Shown: positions 34,739 to 43,804 of the stretch, one piece after another
How positions within the stretch are numbered: position 1 is the first letter of the stretch
How the letters are laid out: each line of letters opens with the position of its first letter
Source: Bacteroidota bacterium
Lineage (GTDB): Bacteria > Bacteroidota > Bacteroidia > Bacteroidales > F082
Direction of reading: 5' to 3'
Length of the DNA stretch: 64,000 nucleotides
Assembly (NCBI GenBank): GCA_020444415.1
Contig: JAHLLA010000002.1
Span: forward strand, 186,001-250,000
Translations under genes and position numbers: made by a program
Notes under the pieces: model-generated
Seen by the model: only the letters and a program-made list of their open reading frames with translations
Database searches by the model: none
Told to the model about the DNA's origin: nothing

Positions 34739-34887
34739 CTGTTCAAAATTTTTAGTTATCTGAAATTGAAGAAACTAAAAATTTCTTCCCATTCAGGAAC
34801 TCCCGATGAATTTTAATCATTTTCAGTATTTATCTTAAAAAGTTAAAATTCATGGTCGTTTCAAAAATAATAAATCTTCAGCATCTT

Positions 34888-35784
34888 TTAGGTGGCGGCT
34901 TTCTTTCCTTTTCTAAAATTCACAAAGTAAACACCGGTAAATATAAAAAATGCCGCCACAACTTCCACATAGGTCAATCGGTCTTTGGTTGCCCAAAGGG
35001 ATATAATCGTGGCGATCAAGGGTTGTGCATATATATAGGCACTATTCATGGTAGGCGTTATGGTTCTTAGCGAGAAATTATTCAGAAAATATGCCAACAC
35101 CGTCGTAAAAAGCACCACATATAATATGGATAACCAGATATGTGCTGGAATGGTAGTGAAATCAGACTCCGTTACCAGGGGTAAAGTAAATGGCAGAATA
35201 TATATAAATCCAAAAGAAAATACCCATTTCATAACAGTTAAGGCAGTATACTTTTTTAACAATGGTTTAACCAGTACAAGAAAAAGCGCGTAGGATGCGG
35301 CATTCAGGAAAGTAAAGAAATTGCCGAGCGTGGTATTTGAACCCACGGATATGCTGCCGCCCTGTATGATAAGGTAGACAGCCCCAATAAAACCAAATAC
35401 AATTCCAAGCAGTTTGTTTAAACTGATCATATCTCCTATTATAAAGTGCGCGAACACCAGCACCATAATGGGTATGGTCACCATAATAATGGAAGCATTA
35501 ATGGGCGTGGTCAGGTTCAATCCTTCAAAAAACAGAATTTGATTGACCGCCACACCGAAAATGGCACAAATGGCCAGGCTTACCATGTCTCTCTTTGTCA
35601 CCTTCTCTCGCTGAAACATCAAACTTACCAACCAGAAAATAATGGAAGCCCCGGCAACCCTCAGAAAAATAATGGGCCTGGGCAGCAGGTAATCAGGCAT
35701 GATGCCTTTAGCCACAACGTAGTTAATGCCAAAAATTACATTTGCCCCAAATACCGCGAGGTGGGCTCCGATGAGTTTTTTCAT
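34888..35784 (-). CDS. EamA/DMT-family transporter
   Basis: 298 residues with ten hydrophobic segments arranged as two EamA repeats (about 5-140 and 150-290). The N-terminal GANVIFGINYVVAKGIMPDYL and the LNNFSLRTITPTMNSAYIYAQ segment in repeat 2 are typical of the drug/metabolite exporter superfamily. The substrate is unknown. It has a short lysine-rich cytoplasmic tail. No obvious operon partner; kdsA lies 149 bases downstream on the same strand. Confidence 0.88.
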   Translation of the reverse strand: MKKLIGAHLAVFGANVIFGINYVVAKGIMPDYLLPRPIIFLRVAGASIIFWLVSLMFQREKVTKRDMVSLAICAIFGVAVNQILFFEGLNLTTPINASIIMVTIPIMVLVFAHFIIGDMISLNKLLGIVFGFIGAVYLIIQGGSISVGSNTTLGNFFTFLNAASYALFLVLVKPLLKKYTALTVMKWVFSFGFIYILPFTLPLVTESDFTTIPAHIWLSILYVVLFTTVLAYFLNNFSLRTITPTMNSAYIYAQPLIATIISLWATKDRLTYVEVVAAFFIFTGVYFVNFRKGKKAAT

Positions 35785-35821
35785 TTGTAAAAATACAGTC
35801 GTAAGATTTTAGCGGTCACTA

Positions 35822-36175
35822 TTAAAAGGGAAGGTCGTCTTCCGGGCTTAAATAATCCTCCGGTGGTGGTTCATCCGGGTGGGGAATGGAAGAGCCTTCT
35901 TCAGCTTCTTTATCTATACGCCAGGCCCTGATATCCGTGTACCAGCGCGAATTATATTCCCTCGATTCAATATTTACCGAAGCCCTGATGATATCGCCTT
36001 CCACAAGGTGCTCAATCATCGATAGTTTATCGCCCCAAACACTCATGCAAATCTTTTTGGGATATTGGTCTTCTGTTTCAATAACGAATTCCTGCTTCTC
36101 CCATTTTCCGTTTTTTCCTTCTCCTGAAACAACGTCCATTTTCCTGATCAGTTTTCCTTTAATTTCAATAGCCAT
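35822..36175 (-). CDS. DUF3127-type OB-fold-like protein
   Basis: 117 residues. The region IEIKGKLIRKMDVVSG through RWYTDIRAWRID matches DUF3127, small single-strand-binding-like proteins of Bacteroidota. The C-terminus is acidic and ends EDDLPF, reminiscent of the acidic tip of single-stranded DNA-binding proteins that recruits partners. Binding of nucleic acid is inferred from that resemblance only. Single gene with its own -7 box, divergent from the next gene. Confidence 0.85.
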   Translation of the reverse strand: MAIEIKGKLIRKMDVVSGEGKNGKWEKQEFVIETEDQYPKKICMSVWGDKLSMIEHLVEGDIIRASVNIESREYNSRWYTDIRAWRIDKEAEEGSSIPHPDEPPPEDYLSPEDDLPF

Positions 36176-36196
36176 AGAATTTATCTTTTAAAAAAT

Positions 36197-36204
36197 CAAA
36201 TTTA
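36197..36204 (-). promoter_or_regulatory. -7 box of the DUF3127 gene
   Basis: TAAATTTG on the minus strand, 21 bases before the ATG. Confidence 0.5.
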
Positions 36205-36226
36205 CAGATTTTGTAGAAGTATTGAA

Positions 36227-36258
36227 TTGGATTTGGAAAATTAAAACCATTACTTTTG
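36227..36258 (+). promoter_or_regulatory. Promoter of the zinc-ribbon-like gene
   Basis: TTG (36227-36229), 21 bases, TACTTTTG (36251-36258); ATG nine bases later. Divergent from the DUF3127 promoter. Confidence 0.6.
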
Positions 36259-36267
36259 TAATCAGAT

Positions 36268-36846
36268 ATGGATGATTACAGGATCGACATACCGGACCGC
36301 TTTTATTCTGATGCCGAAGGCAAGCCTTTTGAGTACTGCCAGATGTGTGGTAAGTTTTTGCTTTCCGAAGGAACGAGTTACGTAGTAGAAAAAGCCATTA
36401 AGAATTATAAGGGCTATGATTTTGGTTCAACTATTTTTGAATTTGCGGTTTGCCTGGACTGCCATACAAAGGTTCAAAAAGGCATGTCGGAGGAATCGCT
36501 TTCCAATCTTCAAAGGTACTATCAGCATATAATGGCGGAAAAAAGCCAGCAACCCATTGTGATTGATATTCGGAATTTTAATCTGGACGAATGGCTTTCC
36601 AAATGCTTTTTTAAAGGAGATGAAATTGATGAAATGAATGAATACCAGATCGTGGCACAATTTAATGGCGACAAAATGCTGATGAATATGCCACCCATGA
36701 TCATCGGCGAAAAAGCCATGGAAGAAATGGCTGAATTGCTTTCTGATAAGACAATTGATGAAATGAACGGGTTCCGCGAAAAATTCCTCGGACCTTCTCC
36801 CGAAATCGAAGAACTTATCTATGGCAAGAAACTCATAATGATTTAA
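36268..36846 (+). CDS. Hypothetical protein with two CxxC motifs
   Basis: 192 residues, no named family recognised. The N-terminal part has YCQMCGKFL (about 23-31) and VCLDCHTKV (about 63-71), a four-cysteine arrangement likely to bind a zinc ion. The rest is acidic and helical, with a repeated MEEMAELL/IDEMNGF character. No signal peptide or membrane segment, so probably cytoplasmic. msrA follows after 26 bases, with no relation implied. Confidence 0.78.
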   Translation: MDDYRIDIPDRFYSDAEGKPFEYCQMCGKFLLSEGTSYVVEKAIKNYKGYDFGSTIFEFAVCLDCHTKVQKGMSEESLSNLQRYYQHIMAEKSQQPIVIDIRNFNLDEWLSKCFFKGDEIDEMNEYQIVAQFNGDKMLMNMPPMIIGEKAMEEMAELLSDKTIDEMNGFREKFLGPSPEIEELIYGKKLIMI

Positions 36847-36872
36847 TCATCCACTTTAATTTTAATCTAAAA

Positions 36873-37499
36873 ATGCGTATTCAATTCAACATTTGGCTAT
36901 TACTCATTGTTTCTTTTTTAATCACTAATCTGAATGCTCAAGATATGGACAATAATAAAACATCAAAATATGAAGTGGTAACCTTCGGCTCCGGATGTTT
37001 CTGGTGTACGGAAGCTATTTTCAACCTGGTAGAAGGCGTAATTAAATCTGTTCCAGGTTATTCAGGAGGAACAGAACCCAAGCCGAGTTATGAACTTGTT
37101 TGTTCTGGGGAAACCAGGTATGCTGAAGTCGTGCAGGTGACATATGATCCGGAAGTAATTCCGTTTAAAGCTTTACTCGAAATTTTCTGGCAAACCCACG
37201 ATCCAACAACGCTAAACAGGCAAGGCGCTGATGTTGGTCCACAATACCGATCGGTTATTTTTTACCATACAAAGCAACAAAAGGAAGAAGCTGAATATTA
37301 TAAAGAGCAACTCAATAAAGAAGGCATCTGGAAGAAGCCCATCGTTACAGAAATCAGCCCATTTACAAAGTTTTACCAGGCAGAGGCTTATCACCTAAAT
37401 TACTATGAGAATAATCCGGCGAATGGTTATTGCAATTACGTAATTACTCCGAAGGTGGAAAAGTTTAAAAAAGTATTTTCCGACAGGCTTGCTAAATAA
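36873..37499 (+). CDS. msrA: Peptide methionine-S-sulfoxide reductase MsrA, exported
   Basis: Reduces the S-epimer of methionine sulfoxide in damaged proteins. It is 208 residues with an N-terminal signal peptide (hydrophobic 7-20, then NAQ). The active site is FGSGCFWCTEAIF, nucleophile Cys42. GYSGG, YAEVVQVTYDP, TLNRQGADVGPQYRS and FYQAEAYHLNYY follow as in other MsrA proteins. Export suggests repair of envelope proteins. There is no fused MsrB domain. Confidence 0.95.
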   Translation: MRIQFNIWLLLIVSFLITNLNAQDMDNNKTSKYEVVTFGSGCFWCTEAIFNLVEGVIKSVPGYSGGTEPKPSYELVCSGETRYAEVVQVTYDPEVIPFKALLEIFWQTHDPTTLNRQGADVGPQYRSVIFYHTKQQKEEAEYYKEQLNKEGIWKKPIVTEISPFTKFYQAEAYHLNYYENNPANGYCNYVITPKVEKFKKVFSDRLAK

Positions 37500-37530
37500 G
37501 CAACATATACAATTATTTTTTACTAAAAGA

Positions 37531-37560
37531 TTGATTCTCTTGTTATTTTAATTATATTTG
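37531..37560 (+). promoter_or_regulatory. Promoter of the first cold-shock gene
   Basis: TTG (37531-37533), 19 bases, TATATTTG (37553-37560), then CTGCG: a close match to the Bacteroidota consensus. The leader would be about 30 nt. Confidence 0.7.
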
Positions 37561-37598
37561 CTGCGAATTTTTATTATATTTTATTTATTTTATTTTTT

Positions 37599-37790
37599 AT
37601 GAAAACAGGAATTGTTAAGTTTTTCAACGAAGCCAAAGGCTACGGATTTATTAAAGATGCGGACTCAGACAAAGAATATTTTGTACACGCTTCAGGTTTA
37701 ATGGACAGAATTAAAGAAGACGATGAAGTTGTCTTCGAAGTCGTTGATGGAAAAAAAGGAGAAAATGCTGTTAATGTTAAATTAGCATAG
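37599..37790 (+). CDS. Cold-shock domain protein (CspA family)
   Basis: 63 residues, a single cold-shock OB fold that binds single-stranded RNA and DNA. RNP1 is KGYGFIK and RNP2 is YFVHAS. Full length for the short Bacteroidota form. It is a stand-alone gene with its own promoter and terminator. A second copy lies at 52744. Confidence 0.95.
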   Translation: MKTGIVKFFNEAKGYGFIKDADSDKEYFVHASGLMDRIKEDDEVVFEVVDGKKGENAVNVKLA

Positions 37791-37816
37791 TATATCAAAG
37801 ATACTTGAATGCATTT

Positions 37817-37853
37817 AAAGAAGCCTCGCAAAGATTGTGAGGCTTCTTTTTTT
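37817..37853 (+). terminator. Intrinsic terminator of the first cold-shock gene
   Basis: AAAGAAGCCTC (37817-37827) pairs with GAGGCTTCTTT (37839-37849), then more T. Confidence 0.9.
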
Positions 37854-37883
37854 GTATTTTAGAAATTCTAATCACACGAAATA

Positions 37884-38543
37884 ATGAAAAATAAAACCGC
37901 CCTCATCATTGGTGCCACAGGACTTATCGGATCGAACGCAGTGCAGCAATTGCTTGAAAATAAAAATTTCACAACAGTTAAAGTTTTCACCCGTCGCTCC
38001 ATTGGTATAAACCACCCGAAACTTGAAGAACACCTGGTAGATTTTGATCAAATTGATGATTGGAAAGACAATCTTACCGGCGATGTGCTTTTTTCTGCCA
38101 TGGGAACAACCATCCGCAAAGCGGGCAGCAAAGCGGCACAATATAAAATTGATTATACATATCAATATGAAACTGCACTGGCCGCAGCAAATAACGGTGT
38201 CAAAACTTATTGCCTTGTTTCTTCGGCGGGTGCCAATCCTAAGTCATCCGTATTTTATTCAAAAATGAAAGGAGAACTGGATGAGGCTGTTAAGAAATTG
38301 CCCTTTAAACACACATTTATCTTCAGGCCCTCTATCCTGGCAGGCGACAGAAATGAAAACAGAACAGGGGAGAAGATCGGACTTGCACTCGCTAAGATTT
38401 TTACAAAAATTCCGTGGCTAACGAAATACAGACCTATTCAAGGAGCCACAGTTGCAAAAGCGATGATCCATGTGGCGAAAACTATTGAAAAAAGACCTCC
38501 ATTTGAGATATATACACTCAATGAAATATTTACAATAGAATAA
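37884..38543 (+). CDS. NAD(P)-binding SDR-like oxidoreductase
   Basis: 219 residues. It starts with the nucleotide motif LIIGATGLIGSNAVQQLL. VSSAGANPKSSVFYSKMKGE contains a Tyr-x-x-x-Lys-like pair (YSKMK), and IFRPSILAGDR is typical of atypical SDRs of the HTATIP2/YbjT type. The substrate is unknown. Single gene after the cold-shock terminator; it converges with the Omp28-like gene. Confidence 0.85.
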   Translation: MKNKTALIIGATGLIGSNAVQQLLENKNFTTVKVFTRRSIGINHPKLEEHLVDFDQIDDWKDNLTGDVLFSAMGTTIRKAGSKAAQYKIDYTYQYETALAAANNGVKTYCLVSSAGANPKSSVFYSKMKGELDEAVKKLPFKHTFIFRPSILAGDRNENRTGEKIGLALAKIFTKIPWLTKYRPIQGATVAKAMIHVAKTIEKRPPFEIYTLNEIFTIE

Positions 38544-38564
38544 GCAGCATTGATAGTTTGTTAA

Positions 38565-39551
38565 TTAATAGCTGGTCTTCAATAATTTGGAGGAATAACT
38601 AAAGCCCTCCGCATCCCTGGCTATTATAACATATAAGCCCGTATTTAAACTACTAATATCAATTTTCTCGACATCGGATTCAGCAAGTAAAATCTGGCCC
38701 CTCAGATCATATATTTCTACATGAACAATCTGCTTTTCAAATTCATTATTCAATCGAATAAAATGTATTGCAGGATTCGGTATAAACAAATCGTTCCGAA
38801 CTGTAATTTGCTGATCTGATATGGATTGAGGATTTGATAACAATTCAGAAGCAGCCGACTGTAGAACAGCCTTTGATGATTCGTCCTGCAACATCACAGC
38901 CACAAACATTTGGTTGGCAACCCACTCATTATCTATGGAGTAACTGCCATTCATAACGACAGAGTCGCCTACATTCGTAAGGGTAACAGGTATGTCAAAC
39001 AAAACTTTCCTGAACACATCATGTTGCATGGTTTCGCCATTTGGAGCATTGTAATTAATTTCTTTCTCGGCTATTACTGCATATAAATTAAGTGCTGCTT
39101 CACTTTCACTAATTTTTTTTATCATAACGTTTACTTCTGCTTCCTGGTCGTTATTTTGAATTTGCTCGACTAAAACTGAAAAATGTGCAGCCTGACCTAA
39201 TTTCTCTTCAATTTGCGAGGCCATCAACAATGGGTTTTGAGGTGCTACTACTTTTCCTTGCACTACAACCCTTGGTGTGCCACCGTAGATTCCGTAGTAG
39301 TTGGTTCTTGCATCATTTTCAGCAGGATTATGCTGCGAAAAAATACAGGTAGAATAAGGCGAACTTGGGTGATATGCTATATGAAGCACCTCCGGGTAAT
39401 CATTTATCAAGCTGTAAAATGCAGGATTTCTGGCCGCACATACACTGCAACGTGAATTTGTAAAATGTTCAATAATGACAGTTTGATTCACCTGCGCCCA
39501 TAATTGTGTTGCTGCAAACAGGATAGTAAGTACAATGAATATTTTTTTCAT
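38565..39551 (-). CDS. Omp28-related thioredoxin-like outer-membrane protein with T9SS tail
   Basis: 328 residues: signal peptide (1-19, ending LWAQ), then a thioredoxin-like domain starting VIIEHFTNSRCSVCAARNP with a CxxC pair and GGTPRVVV (cis-Pro loop). The middle is a beta domain. The last roughly 75 residues (FIPNPAIHFIRLNNEFE through SSKLLKTSY) form a type A T9SS sorting domain. It should be exported by Sec, then across the outer membrane and anchored. The Omp28 family role is not known in detail. Confidence 0.88.
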   Translation of the reverse strand: MKKIFIVLTILFAATQLWAQVNQTVIIEHFTNSRCSVCAARNPAFYSLINDYPEVLHIAYHPSSPYSTCIFSQHNPAENDARTNYYGIYGGTPRVVVQGKVVAPQNPLLMASQIEEKLGQAAHFSVLVEQIQNNDQEAEVNVMIKKISESEAALNLYAVIAEKEINYNAPNGETMQHDVFRKVLFDIPVTLTNVGDSVVMNGSYSIDNEWVANQMFVAVMLQDESSKAVLQSAASELLSNPQSISDQQITVRNDLFIPNPAIHFIRLNNEFEKQIVHVEIYDLRGQILLAESDVEKIDISSLNTGLYVIIARDAEGFSYSSKLLKTSY

Positions 39552-39709
39552 GACAATTTTTCTCTTTTAGTCGGGATAATGCAAGCTGCCTTACATGAAA
39601 GTGAACTTTTTTTTCGGTATTCACAAACTCCGCTATGAATTCCTCTGACAATTGAATATATTTGTAATTATTCATTTAATGCTTAAAAGCATTTTAACAC
39701 CCTTCATCT

Positions 39710-42700
39710 ATGAGAGCTCTTTTCACCATTTTCTTAATAAGTATTTCTTTGTCACTAATCGCGCAATCCACCGGCGACACTATTGTTATCCCAACTTATA
39801 ACTATTCCCAAACACATGGCTGGCCCTGGTGCGGATTTAGCCGGGATACAATGATTGATTTTCCGAATGATCCTGGCGTTAGCTATGAAAAGATCATCAT
39901 GGCTTATAATATGCGCTGTAAGGATGGGCTTGTTTCAGTTCCCGGAAATACGAACCTCGGTTGCGGTGAGTGGGATTATTCATGCAACACTTATATACAT
40001 GACTCATCCAGGGTAGACTCCGTAATTAGCTTTACAAATTCTCATACCATAACCAATTTTTCGGGTAGCGTGTATAATTATGTCGAAACACCTACTTATA
40101 ACTACTACCAGTATTTACAGAAGAACGTACAAATAGATCAAACAATTTCTGAAACCCTTTCGCAAGTTGGAAATGGAACAGAGGCACTATCTGAAGTTAT
40201 CAAGGCTGATCAGAATTCCGGTAAATCACAATATTTACTCACACAGGCCGAACTATCAGGAGCTGGCGTAATCTCAGGTGATATCGACGGAATACTACTG
40301 CAGGCTACCAGCGGTGCCGATGTAGGTTATCTGATGATAAAAATTAAGCCGACGGAAAAAACGGAACTTACAGCTTCATCACCTGATTTGGAAGGTTTTA
40401 CAGAAGTTTATTTTCACGATTATAATTTTATTGTGGGGTCGAATAGAATCCAATTTCACACGCCCTTTGCCTGGGATGGAACTTCCAACCTCATTATTGA
40501 GATATCCTTTACCAATAGAATTGCCAGTAATGTGCTGGAAATAACGGGAGGCAATACGACAATGATTTCGGGTTTATACACTAACAATGGAAGACATCTT
40601 GAAAATATTGGTGGCTATATTCAAATTCCAACCGACCCTTTTTCAGGTATTTCTGAAGAAATTACCATTTCATTTTGGAGTTACGGAAACGAAAATATCC
40701 AACCCATTAACAATAGTTTTATACATGGAGTAGATGGCAATGGTAACAGGACGGTCAATGTGCATCTTCCATGGAGCAACTCCAATGTATATTGGGATTG
40801 TGGTAACGATGGAGGCACTTACGACAGGATCTATGCTGCAGCAACTGCTGATCAATACGAAGGTAGATGGAATCACTGGGCAGCAACAAAAAACGCCATT
40901 ACAGGTGAAATGAATCTCTATTACAATGGTGAACTATGGCTTTCAGGAGCTGACAAATCATTACTGATAGACATTCAGGACTTTGTAATTGGAAACAATG
41001 GAGCAGGAGCCAGCACTTATTTTGGAAAAATAGATGAAGTAAGAGTTTGGGATACGGAACTCTCCGAGGCCATTATTAACGAGTGGATGTATAAATCAGT
41101 TGATAACTCACATCCTGATTACAACAATTTGGTTGCTTATTATAAAATAGATGAAGGTAATGGATATTCAACAATGGATGCTTCACCTTACGGAAAAACA
41201 GGCCAAATAAATGGTTTTATGTATTGGTTGTATGAGCGTGGTGATGACCTCAATCATGGCTTTTCCGAAACAACGGAACGTCCCAACATCACTATTGCCC
41301 AGGGTGATTATGCCCTGACAATTACAGATGTTATCGTAACTGACTCAGTAGCAAATTACCCGAATATAGTAACTGAATATGAAATTATACCCCGTTGGGG
41401 TACCATGTTAAACGACAGTATCAATCCGGTTTCTGTTAATGAGTTTTGGGAAGCGGTATATGAAGTAACATATGATCCTGAAGGAATTGCTATTGACTCA
41501 AGCATGGTAGAAGCGACGGGTTCAATCGAACCAATTGAACTACAGTATTACAAAAGATATCCGGCCAAATATGAAATCATGTCATTTGTAACGCCCTACG
41601 GCATCTATCTTGACCTGGGTATGGAAGGCAAAACATGGTATTTTGATGTAACTGATTATGCTCCCATACTTCAGGGCACTAAAAGAATGACCATCGAAAG
41701 AGGAGGGGAGTGGCAGGAAGATATGGATATCAAATTCTATTTTATCACAGGTACACCTCCTCATGATATTCTTGACATAAAGCAGATATGGAGAGCCGAT
41801 TCCAAATCTTATACTGATATTCAGAACGCAAGGGCTTTCGAAACCCGTGATATTCAAATGCTTCCTGATGGGGAATCTTTTAAATTGATGACGGTCATAT
41901 CAGGTCATGGACAAGAAGGCGAATTCACACCCCGGCATCACACTATGAATATTGACGGGGGAGACATTGAATTCGACCAGGTTGTCTGGACGGAATGCTC
42001 CACCATCCCGATTTATCCACAGGGCGGTACGTGGGTGTATGACAGGGCCGGATGGTGCCCCGGAGACCCCAGTGATATTCATGAATATGATATCACACCA
42101 TTTGTAAGTCCGGGTCAGACACATAGTTTTGATTATAATGTAACCTATGCAACCGGTACTTCAAATTATATCGTCAGACAGCATTTGGTCACATATGGTC
42201 CTCCCAACTTTAACCTGGATGCAGCCATTGTTAAAATTCTAAAACCGAATAAAGATGATGCCAGCCAGGAACGATTTAATCCGGCCTGTACCTATCCGGA
42301 AATCGTCATTCAAAATACCGGTTCAACCACCTTAACGAGTCTCGATATTGAATACTATGTGGAAGGCGGCAATACAGAAAATTACGAATGGACGGGATCT
42401 CTTGAATTTTTAGAAAAAGAGACAGTGATCCTTCCTATTCCTGAACTTACATTTTGGCTGGGAACCTTTGATAAATTTACGGTCAATATCAGTAATCCCA
42501 ATGGCCAGTCAGACCAATATACATTTAATAATTCTTGTAGTTCATTTTTTGATGAAATCCATGTATATCCTGAGGGAGGGATTATTACCATTCAGCTAAA
42601 AACAAATAATGTGGGTTACCAAACAACTTACACTTTGTATGATGGAGAGGGGAATATTCACTATCAGCGGGATGATTGTGATAATAATACAGTATATAAT

Positions 42701-43171
42701 GATGAGTTTTACCTGTTTCCGGGCTGCTATAAATTACGCATTGATGATTCGGGTGACAATGGTCTTGATTTCTGGCACCAGCCCAGCCAGGGGACAGGTT
42801 ATTTCCGAATAAAAGATTCAGATGGTGCAACACTTTATACCTTTGATCCCGATTTTGGTGGTTTTGCTGAATTTGAGTTCGGTATTGGAAATATCACCAA
42901 ATTAGATGAGGTCAGCAAACCATTTACCATCAGTGTTTACCCCAATCCAACCACCGAAAAGATCCACCTGAAAGTGAAAGGATTAGGAAATACAAAGGCT
43001 TCAATGAGTCTTTTAAACTCATTATCATCCAAAGTGATGGAAAAAGAGTGGTCCGTTATTGGTGAAGATTTCAACACAGAAATTGATATGGGGCACTTAC
43101 CATCAGGCATTTACTTTTTACAATTCAACTACGGTGATCATTCAATAACAGAAAAAATAATTAAACAATAA
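39710..43171 (+). CDS. T9SS-secreted PNGase F-like protein with LamG domain
   Basis: 1153 residues. Signal peptide 1-18. The N-terminal region has CGEWDYSCNTYIH (about 84-96), as in PNGase F N-domains. A concanavalin/LamG-like domain at about 285-465 contains ITISFWSYGN, RWNHWAATKN and GKIDEVRVWDTELSE. The PNGase F C-domain-like part has GHGQEGEFTPRHH near 731 and the GTWVYDRAGWCPGDP segment near 777. The last 80 residues (SVYPNPTTEKIHLKV onward) are a T9SS sorting tail. Likely a surface or secreted glycoamidase acting on N-glycoproteins; activity is inferred. Confidence 0.85.
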   Translation: MRALFTIFLISISLSLIAQSTGDTIVIPTYNYSQTHGWPWCGFSRDTMIDFPNDPGVSYEKIIMAYNMRCKDGLVSVPGNTNLGCGEWDYSCNTYIHDSSRVDSVISFTNSHTITNFSGSVYNYVETPTYNYYQYLQKNVQIDQTISETLSQVGNGTEALSEVIKADQNSGKSQYLLTQAELSGAGVISGDIDGILLQATSGADVGYLMIKIKPTEKTELTASSPDLEGFTEVYFHDYNFIVGSNRIQFHTPFAWDGTSNLIIEISFTNRIASNVLEITGGNTTMISGLYTNNGRHLENIGGYIQIPTDPFSGISEEITISFWSYGNENIQPINNSFIHGVDGNGNRTVNVHLPWSNSNVYWDCGNDGGTYDRIYAAATADQYEGRWNHWAATKNAITGEMNLYYNGELWLSGADKSLLIDIQDFVIGNNGAGASTYFGKIDEVRVWDTELSEAIINEWMYKSVDNSHPDYNNLVAYYKIDEGNGYSTMDASPYGKTGQINGFMYWLYERGDDLNHGFSETTERPNITIAQGDYALTITDVIVTDSVANYPNIVTEYEIIPRWGTMLNDSINPVSVNEFWEAVYEVTYDPEGIAIDSSMVEATGSIEPIELQYYKRYPAKYEIMSFVTPYGIYLDLGMEGKTWYFDVTDYAPILQGTKRMTIERGGEWQEDMDIKFYFITGTPPHDILDIKQIWRADSKSYTDIQNARAFETRDIQMLPDGESFKLMTVISGHGQEGEFTPRHHTMNIDGGDIEFDQVVWTECSTIPIYPQGGTWVYDRAGWCPGDPSDIHEYDITPFVSPGQTHSFDYNVTYATGTSNYIVRQHLVTYGPPNFNLDAAIVKILKPNKDDASQERFNPACTYPEIVIQNTGSTTLTSLDIEYYVEGGNTENYEWTGSLEFLEKETVILPIPELTFWLGTFDKFTVNISNPNGQSDQYTFNNSCSSFFDEIHVYPEGGIITIQLKTNNVGYQTTYTLYDGEGNIHYQRDDCDNNTVYNDEFYLFPGCYKLRIDDSGDNGLDFWHQPSQGTGYFRIKDSDGATLYTFDPDFGGFAEFEFGIGNITKLDEVSKPFTISVYPNPTTEKIHLKVKGLGNTKASMSLLNSLSSKVMEKEWSVIGEDFNTEIDMGHLPSGIYFLQFNYGDHSITEKIIKQ

Positions 43172-43212
43172 ATACATCATTAAAAATTTACAAGAACCTA
43201 AAATACGCTATC

Positions 43213-43524
43213 ATGAACCACAAAATTGCCAGTCATTATGAGATGGTAAAGAAATACCATCCCGAATATTTAGAAGCCGTTGAAAAACTGGGCATAACAG
43301 CTAAAGATGCAGGCCCGATCGACGATAAAAACGCCCAACTCATTCAATTGGCAGCCTCTATTGCCAGTAAATCGGAAGGAGCCACCCACAGCCATACAAA
43401 AAGAGCCCTGAAGGCAGGCGCGACAAAAGAAGAGATCAGGCATTGCGTGCTGATCCTGACAAATACACTTGGATTTCCTGCAGTGATGGCCGGGTTAAGC
43501 TGGGTAAACGACATCCTGGAATAA
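43213..43524 (+). CDS. Carboxymuconolactone decarboxylase/AhpD-like protein without CxxC
   Basis: 103 residues, all-helical CMD fold. The core ASKSEGATHSHTKRALKAG and ATKEEIRHCVLIL match the family. In AhpD peroxidases this core holds EGCxxCxxxH; here both cysteines are replaced (ATHSH), so thiol peroxidase activity is unlikely. The role is therefore open. Single gene, followed by a palindromic element. Confidence 0.85.
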   Translation: MNHKIASHYEMVKKYHPEYLEAVEKLGITAKDAGPIDDKNAQLIQLAASIASKSEGATHSHTKRALKAGATKEEIRHCVLILTNTLGFPAVMAGLSWVNDILE

Positions 43525-43535
43525 TACTTTTGGTT

Positions 43536-43687
43536 GAGGCTGTATTAAAATAAAAAAATAAACCACAAAGTATCTCTAAGTACTACACAAAGAAACACAA
43601 AGTATCATAGAATCTAATTGTTATACTTTGTATAACTTGGTGATTTGCTTTGTGCCCTTTGTGGTTAAACACTTTTGATACAGCCTC
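43536..43687. repeat. 152-bp MITE-like palindromic element upstream of lexA
   Basis: The ends are 15-bp inverted repeats, GAGGCTGTATTAAAA (43536-43550) and TTTTGATACAGCCTC (43673-43687), matching at 14 positions. Inside is a second pair, AACCACAAAG (43561-43570) with CTTTGTGGTT (43657-43666), and several ACAAAG repeats. No coding frame. Confidence 0.8.
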
Positions 43688-43770
43688 TTTTGAGCTTAGG
43701 GTTTTCAATCCTGAACAATACACATATCTTTCCCAACTTTCCAAAAGTTCATAAATAATTAAAATTATGC

Positions 43771-43801
43771 TTGCATCAGGTGTATACTATGTGTATATTT
43801 G
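43771..43801 (+). promoter_or_regulatory. lexA promoter with overlapping candidate operator
   Basis: TTG (43771-43773), 20 bases, TATATTTG (43794-43801). The spacer holds GTGTATACTATGTGTATA, with repeated GTGTAT and the palindrome GTATAC, a plausible LexA operator. The ATG (43805) lies only three bases after the -7 box, so the transcript may have little or no leader. Confidence 0.55.
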
Positions 43802-43804
43802 TGT

